A stretch of 64,000 nt of DNA from an uncultured Duncaniella sp. GTDB taxonomy: Bacteria > Bacteroidota > Bacteroidia > Bacteroidales > Muribaculaceae. The stretch lies in NCBI GenBank assembly GCA_910584825.1, contig CAJUCI010000012.1, positions 13,044-77,043 on the forward strand, in the 5' to 3' direction. Made by a program: the position numbers and the translations under genes. The stretch's first letter is position 1, and each line of letters opens with the position of its first letter. The notes below the pieces were generated by a model. It worked only from the letters and a program-made list of their open reading frames with translations. It was not told the origin of the DNA and made no database searches. Shown here piece after piece: positions 52,511 through 60,617 of this stretch.

Positions 52511-53476
52511 TTAGAATTCATAACCGCACTCTCTGACCATCACCCTGTCCTGCTCAATCTGCGCGCCGATAGTGGTGAGCAGGTCGCCCATTATGGCACC
52601 GTTGATGCCTATGCGCAACGCTTCGCGCTGGGCGCGCGGTGATATGCGGGCGCGTCCTCCGGCAAAACGGAGCACGGCCTTGGGGTGGACGAGGCGGAAT
52701 ATGGCCACCGTATTGATAATCTCGTCGTCGGTGAGTGGCGGCTGATGCTCGAGCGGGGTGCCGGGGATTGGCTGCAGGACGTTGATGGGGATGCTTACGG
52801 GGCCTATCTCGCGCAGTTCGAGCGCGAATTCCACGCGCTGTCTCATGGTCTCGCCCATGCCTATGATGCCCCCCGAGCATACATCCATCCCTGCCTGGCG
52901 GGCGCGACGGATGGTGGCGATTTTCTCGTCCTGGGTGTGGGTGGAGCAGAGCGAGGGGAAGAAGCTGCGGGCCGTCTCGAGGTTGCAGTGATAGCGTTGG
53001 ACCCCTGCCTCGCGGAGTCGGGTCATAGCCTCCTCGTCGAGCAGACCCATCGAGGCGCACAGGTATATGCCCCCCATGTCGCGCAGCTGCGAGTAATAGG
53101 AGCAGATGGTGTCGAGGGCTTTGCCTTGTACGCTGCGCCCGCTCGTCACGAGCGAGAAACGTCCGATGCCGGCATTGCGGTTGTAGGCGGCCATCTCCAT
53201 GCACACATCGCGCTCCACCAGCGGGTAGTGGCTGATGGATGTGTCATAGGCGGCTGACTGTGCGCACCATTTGCAGTCCTCGGGGCAACGGCCTGAGCGG
53301 GCGTTGATTATGGAGCATGAGTCGAATTTGCGCGAGCCGAAGCGGGCGGTGATTTCGGCGGCTGCGGTGCGCAGCTCGTCGTAGCGGTCGGGGGTGATGT
53401 CGGCGAGCGAGAGGGCCTCTGCGTCGGTAATCCGTCCGCCCGAAAGTATTCTTTCCTTGAGTTCTGAGATGTCCAT
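52511..53476 (-). CDS. bioB: Biotin synthase
   Basis: A 321-residue radical SAM enzyme inserting sulfur into dethiobiotin. The CxxxCxxC cluster is RCPEDCKWCAQSA, and further Cys/Arg sites appear in YHCNLETARSFFPSL, VCSGGIIGMGE, and LRFAGGRARISPRAQ. Length fits BioB. First gene of a two-gene operon with the ThiF-like gene; a TAATTTTG box is upstream. Other biotin genes are not in the window. Confidence 0.95.
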   Translation of the reverse strand: MDISELKERILSGGRITDAEALSLADITPDRYDELRTAAAEITARFGSRKFDSCSIINARSGRCPEDCKWCAQSAAYDTSISHYPLVERDVCMEMAAYNRNAGIGRFSLVTSGRSVQGKALDTICSYYSQLRDMGGIYLCASMGLLDEEAMTRLREAGVQRYHCNLETARSFFPSLCSTHTQDEKIATIRRARQAGMDVCSGGIIGMGETMRQRVEFALELREIGPVSIPINVLQPIPGTPLEHQPPLTDDEIINTVAIFRLVHPKAVLRFAGGRARISPRAQREALRIGINGAIMGDLLTTIGAQIEQDRVMVRECGYEF

Positions 53477-53516
53477 GTTGAGTGCAGGTTTGCGGATGTG
53501 GCCACCCGTTGTGGTG

Positions 53517-53524
53517 CAAAATTA
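53517..53524 (-). promoter_or_regulatory. -7 box of bioB
   Basis: Minus-strand TAATTTTG, about 40 nt before the bioB start. Confidence 0.55.
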
Positions 53525-53553
53525 CTCTATTTTGCAAATCTGACAAAGAGGTG

Positions 53554-53578
53554 CGCGACATTATCGCACCTTTTGCCC
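53554..53578 (+). promoter_or_regulatory. Candidate operator shared with the tail-hub/terminase operon
   Basis: 23 of 25 positions equal 5055-5079, including GCGA-N5-TCGC and ACCTTTT. It ends 13 nt before the -7 box, as at the first site. The flanking DNA is not otherwise similar (the 13-nt spacers differ), which makes chance or recent duplication of the region unlikely. Confidence 0.65.
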
Positions 53579-53591
53579 CTGTGCGTGCGGT

Positions 53592-53599
53592 TAACTTTG
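53592..53599 (+). promoter_or_regulatory. -7 box of the connector/portal operon
   Basis: TAACTTTG fits TAnnTTTG, 35 nt before the start at 53635. Confidence 0.65.
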
Positions 53600-53634
53600 C
53601 AGCATATTTCAATGACAATAAAAATTGACCGTAT

Positions 53635-54195
53635 ATGAAACTGAAATTTACCCGCGGGGAGTTCCTCGCCCAATGGCGCATGATGCGTGGCTTTGCCCCT
53701 CTGCGCAACGATGCCGCCGTCACGCGCACTGACGGCATTGACCTTGATTCGCTGCTCGAGGCCGAGATGGATGCCTGGTACAGGCGGCTGATACGTGACG
53801 GTGACGGCGACACCCTTGTGGCCGAGGAGCTTGCGGGCGACATCATCCTGCCCGAGCCGTCCGAGGGGTGTGTCACCGTCTCGCTCCCGCCCGAGGTGTC
53901 GAGGGTGCTTACTGTAAGGCTGTCGGGGTGGCGATGCCCGGCTACGGTGGTGACCGACCCGGAGAGTGCCACGGCCTTGCGTCAGCTCCATCCCTATACG
54001 CGCACCGGGCCGGATAGTCCTGTGGCAGTGTCGTATCCCGACGGCCGGCTCGCGCTCTACCCGGCCACGGCGTTTGACACGCTCGACACCCTGCAGTGCG
54101 TGATGTTGCGCGATGATGAGTTTGTCATGGACAGCAGTGCGCTTAATCTTATCGGAAATCTATCATGTGAAAAATCTCTATGCTATGAAAAATAA
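53635..54195 (+). CDS. Phage connector-like protein (tentative)
   Basis: A 186-residue soluble protein. The first half is helical and charged (TRGEFLAQWRMMRGF, DSLLEAEMDAWYRRLIRDG); the second half is beta-rich (GCVTVSLPPEVSRVLTVRL, SYPDGRLALYPA). Position before the portal gene and size suit a neck or DNA-stabilisation protein of podovirus type (gp4-like), but the match is by layout only. Its stop lies inside the start region of the portal gene. Shared operator with the tail-hub operon. Confidence 0.45.
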   Translation: MKLKFTRGEFLAQWRMMRGFAPLRNDAAVTRTDGIDLDSLLEAEMDAWYRRLIRDGDGDTLVAEELAGDIILPEPSEGCVTVSLPPEVSRVLTVRLSGWRCPATVVTDPESATALRQLHPYTRTGPDSPVAVSYPDGRLALYPATAFDTLDTLQCVMLRDDEFVMDSSALNLIGNLSCEKSLCYEK

Positions 54196-55492
54196 TATGA
54201 ATCAGGTGTTTATCCGTTCCCGCGAGGCTTGGGAGGCTTGCGGGAGCATACGCGACACGCGCCGCAGGCTGAAGAATTATACCTACGGGCGTCAGTGGCT
54301 GGATATGGTCAAGGACCACAATGACTGTGAGGTGACCGAGTATGAGTACGCCCGCAGTTGCGGTCGCCGTCCGCTCACCAACAATCTGCTGCGCTCGCTT
54401 GTCAAGAGTGTCGTGGGGCGTTTCCGTCAGAATCTTATCGCCGCACGCGGGGATACGCCCGACCCGCGCCGTGAGAAGCTCGGTGCGGTCAACCGTCTCG
54501 ACGAGCTTGACGCCCGTGCCCTCGAGGAGTTCCTTATCTCGGGCTGCGCCATTCAGAAGGTCTGCTACGAGCATCGCTTTGAGGGCACGGAGGTGTGGGT
54601 GGATAATGTCAACCCTGACCGCTTCTTCTGCAACCGTTTTCTTGACCCGCGAGGCTCGGACATACGCATCATAGGCATGCTGCACGAAATGTCGCTCCCC
54701 GAGCTGAAGATGCGTTTCGGCCACTCCAACCGTCGCCGCCAGCGCGACCTCATGCGGCTCTACAGCCAGGCTGTGGCCATGAACGCCGCCGGGCCGTTGC
54801 TGTCGTCGCCGCTCGGGCGCGGTGAGGGTGGGGTGATGTTTGACTGCCCGTCCGACCCCCGCCTGTGCAGGGTCATAGAGGCGTGGACGTTTGACGATGA
54901 CACACGTTCGGGCGGCGCGTGGCACTGCCGTTTCTTCCTGCCCGACGGCACGCTTATCGACGAGACTGCATCCCCTTTCCGTCACGGCTCGCACCCGTTT
55001 GCTGTGAGCCTCTATCCGCTCACCGACGGTGAGGTGCATCCGTTCATCGAGGATGTCATTGACCAGCAGCGTCACATCAACCAGCTCATCACCACGATTG
55101 ACCACATACTGTCGCACAGTGCCAAGGGTGTGCTGCTCGTGCCGCAGGACTCCATAGCGCAGGGCGTTGGGTATGACCAGGTGATAAAACTGTGGAGCAA
55201 GCCCGGGGCCGTCATCCCCGTCAACCCCAAGGCCGCGCGCATGCCCACCGAGGTGGTGGCCGGCGGACGGTGTGAGGGTGCCTCGCAGCTCCTCGACCTT
55301 GAGATGAAGATGTTTCAGCAGATTTCAGGCGTGTCGTCGGCCCTGCAGGGTCATACCCTCGGCGGCAATATGTCGGCCTCGCTCTACGAGTCGCAGGTGC
55401 AGAACTCGGCCATAGCCCTGCTTGACGTTTTCGAGACGTTCAACTCGTTTCGCTCCGAGCGCGACCGCAAGGCATTTGCCACTTGCGCTTAA
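54185..55492 (+). CDS. Phage portal-like protein, C-terminus possibly shortened
   Basis: About 435 residues from the ATG at 54185 (an ATG at 54197 is also possible). The start overlaps the previous gene. YGRQWLDMVKDHNDCEVTE, NNLLRSLVKSVVGRFRQNL, NPDRFFCNRFLDPRGSD and HPFIEDVIDQQRHINQLITT are the patterns of P22-type portals, and MFQQISGVSSALQG with MSASLYESQVQNSAIAL marks the late helical part. It ends in ERDRKAFATCA, where related portals usually continue for some tens of residues, so the end may be lost. The portal is the channel through which terminase packs DNA. Confidence 0.7.
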   Translation: MKNNMNQVFIRSREAWEACGSIRDTRRRLKNYTYGRQWLDMVKDHNDCEVTEYEYARSCGRRPLTNNLLRSLVKSVVGRFRQNLIAARGDTPDPRREKLGAVNRLDELDARALEEFLISGCAIQKVCYEHRFEGTEVWVDNVNPDRFFCNRFLDPRGSDIRIIGMLHEMSLPELKMRFGHSNRRRQRDLMRLYSQAVAMNAAGPLLSSPLGRGEGGVMFDCPSDPRLCRVIEAWTFDDDTRSGGAWHCRFFLPDGTLIDETASPFRHGSHPFAVSLYPLTDGEVHPFIEDVIDQQRHINQLITTIDHILSHSAKGVLLVPQDSIAQGVGYDQVIKLWSKPGAVIPVNPKAARMPTEVVAGGRCEGASQLLDLEMKMFQQISGVSSALQGHTLGGNMSASLYESQVQNSAIALLDVFETFNSFRSERDRKAFATCA

Positions 55493-55537
55493 CAAATTTT
55501 TGCCCACATGGGCTGTGATTATGCCCATATAGTGTGG

Positions 55538-55545
55538 TAAATTTG
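55538..55545 (+). promoter_or_regulatory. -7 box upstream of the 129-residue gene
   Basis: TAAATTTG, 110 nt before the start at 55655, inside a GTGTGGTA/TACCACAC inverted repeat of about 43 nt. Confidence 0.45.
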
Positions 55546-55654
55546 CCAATGAAAACGTAACAAAAATACCACACATTTACTAAAGACTTGCCGCTCACGT
55601 AACTATGCGGCGCAATCAAACTCTTAAACATTCAACCTTAAAATTCCCCCCAAA

Positions 55655-56044
55655 ATGCTGTCACTTGTAGAAACACGCAACCGTCATTTTCTTGAAGCCT
55701 GCCGACGCGTCATCGACCGTCTGCCTCCGCGTGAGGAAATCAACCTCGTCCGTGTGGCGATGGATGCCGCCCACTCGCCCGCACCGCATTACTATTGCAC
55801 CTTTACCTATGCCCTGCGCATGCTCAGAGTGTTGAGGCATGGGCGCATTCCCCTCAGGCGCGACCGCCGACTGGCCATGTGGGAGGAGCTTAACGAGAAG
55901 TGCACGGCCTATATGGAGCGTCGCGGATGCAACCTGCCCGAAGCCCTGTCAAATATCCTTGCGTCCGAACCTGCCTCACAGTTCTTCATCGCCCCTACCA
56001 CCGCCCTCCGCCTAATCCAAAAGCTAAGACAAACCCCAAAATAA
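55655..56044 (+). CDS. Hypothetical protein in the portal cluster
   Basis: A 129-residue basic, mainly helical protein (RNRHFLEACRRVIDRLPPRE, YALRMLRVLRHGRIPLRRDR), ending with FFIAPTTALRLIQKL. No family recognised; no membrane segment or signal. It follows the portal gene on the same strand after 162 nt with its own possible promoter, and precedes another unknown gene. Could be a regulator or a small phage-related protein; no evidence separates these. Confidence 0.6.
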   Translation: MLSLVETRNRHFLEACRRVIDRLPPREEINLVRVAMDAAHSPAPHYYCTFTYALRMLRVLRHGRIPLRRDRRLAMWEELNEKCTAYMERRGCNLPEALSNILASEPASQFFIAPTTALRLIQKLRQTPK

Positions 56045-56265
56045 TTAGTAATTAGCAATTAGCAATCTTAGGACAATTAGTAATTAGCAATTAGTAATTA
56101 GTAATTCTTGGCAAGCCAAGCGGCTAAAGCCGGTTAAGTAATTAGTAATTGCTGAGAATCACTGATGCCGGATTATAAAATTGCTAATTGTACCAAGATT
56201 ACTAACTGCTAATTACTAATTGCTAATTACTAATTACTAATTATCCCAATATTACTAATTGAACC
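56043..56265. repeat. AATTAGTAATT-type repeat block (family D)
   Basis: Direct AATTAGTAATTAGCAATT units, centre CTTGGCAAGCCAAGCGGCTAA, then complementary units. This fills the gap between two unknown genes. Confidence 0.65.
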
Positions 56266-56266
56266 A

Positions 56267-56806
56267 ATGATTTACTCCCTTTCAACCCACGTCATACTCA
56301 ACACCATGCATGCCCTTGCCGCCGTTCAGGCTCTTGCCTGTGGCGACGGCGAGCGGGCGATACTCGCACCGATGTTGCGCCGCGAGCGCACTCCGCTCCA
56401 GGCACTCTTAGTCAAAAACGCCTTCGTCGAAGTGGTCATGCGTCTCGGCCCGCTTGTCGCAGACACAACGCTCGGCGACGAGACAGCCACCTCGCCCGGA
56501 GGTGACGCCGCAGACCCCGAGGCCGAATCGCTCGACTGTCTGCTGACCGTCGAACTGCTCACCCCTGCATCCTTCTCCACCGCCCGCCACGGCATAGTGC
56601 GCCGAGCCTTGGAGCAGTCCGTCGCACTGACAGCCCTGAGCCAATGGTGCAGAGCGGCGTGTCGCGCCTCCGACGCAAAGGCGGCAGGTGTAGCCGCGTC
56701 GCTTGCCGACGGTTTTGCTACAGTGGCCACGGAGTGGTATGACACCCTCGCTGCGACCCTTGCATGTACCCTACGTCCCTGCATACGCCCCGGTTATCCG
56801 CAATGA
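56267..56806 (+). CDS. Hypothetical protein in the portal cluster
   Basis: A 179-residue Ala-rich helical protein. A central LLTVELLTPASFSTARHGIV and a late EQSVALTALSQWCRAACRAS/DGFATVATEWYDTLAATL recall small tail-completion or connector proteins of Bacteroidales phages, in which a Trp-bearing helix pair recurs; this is only pattern-level inference. The start directly follows the repeat block. No signal peptide. It is 76 nt upstream of LOG. Confidence 0.45.
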   Translation: MIYSLSTHVILNTMHALAAVQALACGDGERAILAPMLRRERTPLQALLVKNAFVEVVMRLGPLVADTTLGDETATSPGGDAADPEAESLDCLLTVELLTPASFSTARHGIVRRALEQSVALTALSQWCRAACRASDAKAAGVAASLADGFATVATEWYDTLAATLACTLRPCIRPGYPQ

Positions 56807-56862
56807 TGATTTCCCCCACGAATTGTCACTCGCCGACTTCTTAGAATCCCGAAAAATATTCG

Positions 56863-56870
56863 TAACTTTG
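56863..56870 (+). promoter_or_regulatory. -7 box of the LOG gene
   Basis: TAACTTTG, 13 nt before the ATG at 56883, so the leader is very short. Confidence 0.55.
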
Positions 56871-56882
56871 CACCTTCAAATT

Positions 56883-57455
56883 ATGAAAGGAAATAACGGA
56901 ATAGTAGTATATTGCGCATCATCGTCGCAAGTGCCGCAGAAATATCTCGACGCCGCCCGCGAGATGGGCGCGCTGATAGCACGCGGGGGGTACACCCTCG
57001 TCAGCGGAGGCGGCGTGATGGGTCTCATGGCCGCCACTATCGAAGGGGCGCGTGAGGCCGGCGGACAGGCTGTAGGCGTCCTCCCGCATTTCATGATAGA
57101 GAAGGGGTGGGCACATCCCGCGCTCACCGAGTGTATCGACACCCCGTCGATGCATGCGCGCAAGCACACAATGGCCCGCCTTTCTTGTGCCGCGGTGGCC
57201 CTGCCCGGCGGCATAGGCACGCTCGACGAGCTGTGCGAGATGATGACGTGGCATCAGCTCGGCATTTTTGAAGGCCCGGTTGTTATAGTCAATGTCGACG
57301 GATTTTTCGACCCGCTGATTGAGATGTTTCGCCGCATGACCGAGCAGTCGTTCATGCGCGGCGATGTCATCCCCGCCATCATAGTCTCCACCCCCGCCGA
57401 GGCAATGGCCGTCATCGCCGGACCATGGGGCCTCCGGCCCGAGTTTAAAGTTTAA
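56883..57455 (+). CDS. LOG-family nucleotide 5'-monophosphate phosphoribohydrolase
   Basis: A 190-residue LOG protein: IVVYCASSSQVPQKYLDAAR, LVSGGGVMGLMAATIEGARE, MHARKHTMARLSCAAVALPG and PGGIGTLDELCEMMTWHQLG, the family's catalytic motif. It splits nucleoside monophosphates into base and ribose 5-phosphate. The ATG at 56883 starts the conserved fold just after a promoter box. The last residues (GLRPEFKV) come from a family E repeat, which also provides the stop codon. Confidence 0.9.
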   Translation: MKGNNGIVVYCASSSQVPQKYLDAAREMGALIARGGYTLVSGGGVMGLMAATIEGAREAGGQAVGVLPHFMIEKGWAHPALTECIDTPSMHARKHTMARLSCAAVALPGGIGTLDELCEMMTWHQLGIFEGPVVIVNVDGFFDPLIEMFRRMTEQSFMRGDVIPAIIVSTPAEAMAVIAGPWGLRPEFKV

Positions 57456-57615
57456 GGAGAGTATAGAGTTTAAAGTATAGAGTTTAAAGTATAGAGTATA
57501 GATAATAGCTCTTGTGCTCAATTTTAGCCATCCGATGTGCTCCGCCCTGTGCTTTTGTGCTCCTGTCTTAACTAATTGCTAATTACTAATTGCTAATTAC
57601 TAATTGCTAATTGCT
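57427..57615. repeat. Left long inverted repeat around the DUF4271-queG block
   Basis: GGGGCCTCCGGCCCGAGTTTA, TATAGAGTTTAAAG units, ATAGATAATAGCTCTTG, GTGCTCCGCCCTGTGCTTTT, CTCCTGTCTTAACTAAT and D units run in this order. The reverse complement is at about 61503-61728. It also encodes the end of LOG and fills most of the gap to 57633. Confidence 0.75.
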
Positions 57616-57632
57616 CATTTTGATTTTCCCAA

Positions 57633-58448
57633 GTGCCCGATTCGATTCCCACATATGGTTTTTGGCGTCCGCTCGATGTGTCGCTTCCCGATGACGGCCC
57701 CGTCACTGAGGCCGAACTGTCGGGGATGACCCTTGGCGTGATACCCTACACGCAGGGGCTTCAGCCCGTCGAGCGCGTAGGACTCCCCGGCTATGACTCG
57801 GGAGTGCTGTGCCTGCTCATCGGCATGTTTCTGCTGCTGGCCTCCAACTTCCGCCACTACTCCACATTCTTCAAAAACTTCCTCACCGACCTCCTGAGCG
57901 TGCGGCGCAGGGAGAAGACCTTTGGCGTGCGCACCTTCAGCGAGACCGGCGTCCAGGCATCCATCGTGCTCATCGCATGTTTCTGCCAAGGCATCATCAT
58001 CAATTCGGCATTCACCGAGCGGCCTGTCATCGGGCCGGTGTCGGGCGAGTTTCTTGTCATCGGCGCGCTCACGCTCGTGTCGCTGCTCTACTACCTGTGG
58101 CAGCTCGCCGTGTACGGTACGGTCGGGGCCGTTTTTGCCGACAGGATTTCTGCACGCATGTGGATGAAAGGCTTCAACGCCTCACAGTCGCTGCTGTCCA
58201 TGCTTATTGTAGTGCCCGCAGTCATAGTGCTGTTTAATCCATCGGCATCGCATGTGGTTATTGTTTTGGGCCTGATTTCTTATTTTTTGGCCCGTTTGGC
58301 GTTCATCTGTAAAGGATTTAGGCTTTTTTACGACAATTTTGGCTCGTTGCTTTATTTTATTTTGTACCTTTGCAGTCTCGAAATCGTACCCCTCGTTTTG
58401 TTATACCGAGCAGTACTGTTTTTACACAACTTACTGCTACAAACTTAA
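57633..58448 (+). CDS. DUF4271 membrane protein
   Basis: A 271-residue protein with a soluble start and about seven membrane helices. GLPGYDSGVLCLLIGMFLLL and LTDLLSVRRREKTFGVRTFS are typical of the Bacteroidetes DUF4271 family, and its place before hemD and rnpA matches that family. It starts at a GTG (57633), just after the repeat; no ATG lies near. The last 80 nt contain a promoter box that may serve hemD. Function unknown. Confidence 0.85.
   Translation: MPDSIPTYGFWRPLDVSLPDDGPVTEAELSGMTLGVIPYTQGLQPVERVGLPGYDSGVLCLLIGMFLLLASNFRHYSTFFKNFLTDLLSVRRREKTFGVRTFSETGVQASIVLIACFCQGIIINSAFTERPVIGPVSGEFLVIGALTLVSLLYYLWQLAVYGTVGAVFADRISARMWMKGFNASQSLLSMLIVVPAVIVLFNPSASHVVIVLGLISYFLARLAFICKGFRLFYDNFGSLLYFILYLCSLEIVPLVLLYRAVLFLHNLLLQT
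58365..58372 (+). promoter_or_regulatory. -7 box inside the DUF4271 gene, before hemD
   Basis: TACCTTTG, 83 nt before the GTG of the hemD-like gene, in a local AT-rich stretch. Confidence 0.5.
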
Positions 58449-58454
58449 TACTTT

Positions 58455-59204
58455 GTGAAAGTAAAGAAAATTCTGGTCTCACAGCCCGCCCCTGAGTCAG
58501 GGAAATCACCTTACTATGACATCGCCGACCGATATGGCATCGAGGTAGTTTTGCGTCCGTTCATCAAGGTCGAAGGCTTGACATCCAAGGAATTCCGTCA
58601 GTCAAAGATCTCGATACCCGACTTTACTGCCATTATCTTCACAGCCCGCACGGCTATTGACCATTTCTTCCGTATATGCGAGGAGATGCGCATCACAATC
58701 CCCGAGACAATGAAATACTTCTGCACCACCGAGTCAATCGCGCTTTATCTGCAGAAATATATCGTCTATCGCAAGCGCAAGATTTTCCACGGCGACAACG
58801 GCAAGCTCGACTCGCTGCTCCCCGCCCTCATCAAGCATAAGAAGGAAAACTTCCTCTGGGTCGTGTCTGACGTACACAAGGAGGATTCCGGCCTGCTCGA
58901 CAAGAGCGGCATCAACTACACCAAGGCAGTGATGTACCGCACCGTCAGCAACGATTTCGGTCCCGACGAGCCTTTTGACTACGACATGCTCGTGTTCTTC
59001 TCGCCCGCCGGCATCCAGTCGCTCCTCAAGAACTTCCCCGACTTCGAGCAGGGCGACATCAAGATAGCATGTTTCGGCCCCACCACCGCCCAGGCTGCCC
59101 GCGACGCAGGTCTGCGCCTCGACATCGAGGCCCCCTCGCCCGGCAACCCCTCGATGACCGGCGCGCTCGACAGCTATCTCAAGGCCTCGACAGCCGCATC
59201 CTGA
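58455..59204 (+). CDS. Uroporphyrinogen-III synthase-like protein
   Basis: A 249-residue HemD-like protein with two alternating domains: KKILVSQPAPES at the start, AIIFTARTAIDHFF in the first domain, LVFFSPAGIQSLLKNF and IACFGPTTAQAARDAGLRLD in the second. The family cyclises hydroxymethylbilane with ring D inversion. Start is GTG, 6 nt after DUF4271. Bacteroidetes members keep this place in synteny even where full haem synthesis is not present, so the exact role is open. Confidence 0.8.
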   Translation: MKVKKILVSQPAPESGKSPYYDIADRYGIEVVLRPFIKVEGLTSKEFRQSKISIPDFTAIIFTARTAIDHFFRICEEMRITIPETMKYFCTTESIALYLQKYIVYRKRKIFHGDNGKLDSLLPALIKHKKENFLWVVSDVHKEDSGLLDKSGINYTKAVMYRTVSNDFGPDEPFDYDMLVFFSPAGIQSLLKNFPDFEQGDIKIACFGPTTAQAARDAGLRLDIEAPSPGNPSMTGALDSYLKASTAAS

Positions 59205-59268
59205 TTACGGCGCGCAACGCCGCCGCACTCCCTGCGGTCAGGCCATGTGTTATCACAGGTAAAGCATA

Positions 59269-59724
59269 ATGAAAGGACTTCGACTATACAAAATAGAGAA
59301 ACTATGCAGCGAGACGGCCATCAGCCGTCTCTTTGCGCGTAGTGACAGCCAGGTCCGTTCCGCCTTGGCCTATCCCCTGCGCCTGGCGTGGAGGGTAGAT
59401 GACACGCGTCAGGTCAAGGTGCCGCGCTTTCTCGCATCCGTGCCCAAGAAGCGTCTGCGCCATGCCGTGGACCGCGTGACTATGCGCCGCCGCATACGCG
59501 AGGCTTATCGCCTGAACCGCGACCTCATTCCGCGCGACCTTCCCGCCGACCTCGCCTTCATCTATGTGGCCGACCGTCTGCTCCCCTCGGCCAAAGTCAC
59601 CTCTTCGCTGCGCCGTCTGCTCAAGGAGGTGGACAAGGCCGCGTCACGTCAGGCCGCCGACACCCGAGAGCAACAACAACCATCATCTCTTCCCGACACA
59701 CCACCCGTCTCCAACCTTGATTAA
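59269..59724 (+). CDS. rnpA: Ribonuclease P protein component
   Basis: A 151-residue basic protein that assists the RNase P RNA in tRNA 5' processing. [20 protein letters not shown] at the start and the RNR-like motif [20 protein letters not shown] are in place. A 25-residue low-complexity tail ([12 protein letters not shown]) extends beyond the fold. It overlaps the yidD start. Confidence 0.93.
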   Translation: MKGLRLYKIEKLCSETAISRLFARSDSQVRSALAYPLRLAWRVDDTRQVKVPRFLASVPKKRLRHAVDRVTMRRRIREAYRLNRDLIPRDLPADLAFIYVADRLLPSAKVTSSLRRLLKEVDKAASRQAADTREQQQPSSLPDTPPVSNLD

Positions 59725-59929
59725 ACGTCTCCTGCTCCTCCCCATCTACTTCTACCGCGCGTGCATCTCGCCCATGCTGCCGCCGTCGTGCCGGTTCACC
59801 CCCACGTGCAGCCAGTATGCCATCGAGGCCATTACGCGTCACGGAGCCGTGAAAGGGCTTTGGCTCACCCTCAAGCGCATAGCGCGTTGCCATCCGTGGG
59901 GAGGCTCGGGATATGACCCCGTGCCATGA
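59717..59929 (+). CDS. yidD: Membrane protein insertion efficiency factor YidD
   Basis: A 70-residue protein: [40 protein letters not shown] and [12 protein letters not shown], the full set of YidD motifs. It supports membrane protein insertion with YidC. The start is inferred as TTG at 59717, inside the last codons of rnpA, because the frame upstream has no family similarity. It overlaps tatD by 4 nt. Confidence 0.9.
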   Translation: MIKRLLLLPIYFYRACISPMLPPSCRFTPTCSQYAIEAITRHGAVKGLWLTLKRIARCHPWGGSGYDPVP

Positions 59930-60570
59930 TACTCGACTGTCACACTCACACGTCTGCGCTCGGCGCAGTGGTCAATATCGACCCTGTGTCCGTCCCCTCG
60001 CGTGACATCGTGATTGCCGATGACAGGTATTACTCCGTGGGCATACACCCCTGGAACGCCGGATGTTACACCAAGCGCGACGTTGACCGCCTGCGCCGTC
60101 TCGCGGCCAATCCCCGCGTGGTGGCCATCGGAGAGACCGGCCTCGACTCAGTGCATGTGACATACGAGTGGGTGCCAAAAGGCAAGGCGATGGAGATAGT
60201 GCAGGCCCTCCCCGACATTGAAAAGCAGATGGAACTGCTCAAACTGCATATCGAGCTGAGCGAGGCTTTGAAAAAGCCGCTCATACTCCACGTTGTGAAA
60301 CGCTACCCCGAAATCCAGAAACTGCGCATCAAGCTCAAGCCCACCCAGCCCTGGATAATACACGGATTCCGAGGCAAGCCCGGACTGGCCCAGGACCTCC
60401 TGAAATGGGGGTTCTATCTGAGCTATGGCGAGAAATTCAACCCCCTCTCGGTCGAGGTCACTCCGCCCGAGCGCATGCTTGCCGAGACCGACGATTCCCC
60501 CCTCCCCATCCAAGAAATCATCGCCACCCTACCCGTCACCCCCGCCGCAGACATCTTTAAGGGGGATTAA
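59926..60570 (+). CDS. TatD-family metal-dependent hydrolase
   Basis: A 214-residue TatD-like protein: LDCHTHTSA with the HxH pair, [18 protein letters not shown] with the metal Glu, [23 protein letters not shown], and [10 protein letters not shown] with the final Asp. All metal ligands seem kept; shorter than E. coli TatD (260), with the substrate loops trimmed. Likely a DNase or repair nuclease. Confidence 0.9.
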   Translation: MILDCHTHTSALGAVVNIDPVSVPSRDIVIADDRYYSVGIHPWNAGCYTKRDVDRLRRLAANPRVVAIGETGLDSVHVTYEWVPKGKAMEIVQALPDIEKQMELLKLHIELSEALKKPLILHVVKRYPEIQKLRIKLKPTQPWIIHGFRGKPGLAQDLLKWGFYLSYGEKFNPLSVEVTPPERMLAETDDSPLPIQEIIATLPVTPAADIFKGD

Positions 60571-60617
60571 GAATTAAGAATTAAAAATTCTCCATTTTAA
60601 ATTTTCCATTTTAAATT
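60570..60617. repeat. Family C repeat overlapping the end of queG
   Basis: AATTAAGAATTAAAAATTCTCC and TTTAAATTTTCCATTTTAAA units. The stop codon and last five or so codons of queG lie in it. Confidence 0.6.

Noticed and set aside
5133..56806. One large prophage spanning both phage-type operons
   Set aside because: The 44 kb between them carry ordinary chromosomal genes (recA, ribH, capsule locus, bioB) and no attachment-site pair was recognised.
57630..57660. CGATTCGATTCCCAC looks like a tRNA T-arm
   Set aside because: No acceptor or anticodon stems fit around it, and it lies in the start of the DUF4271 gene.
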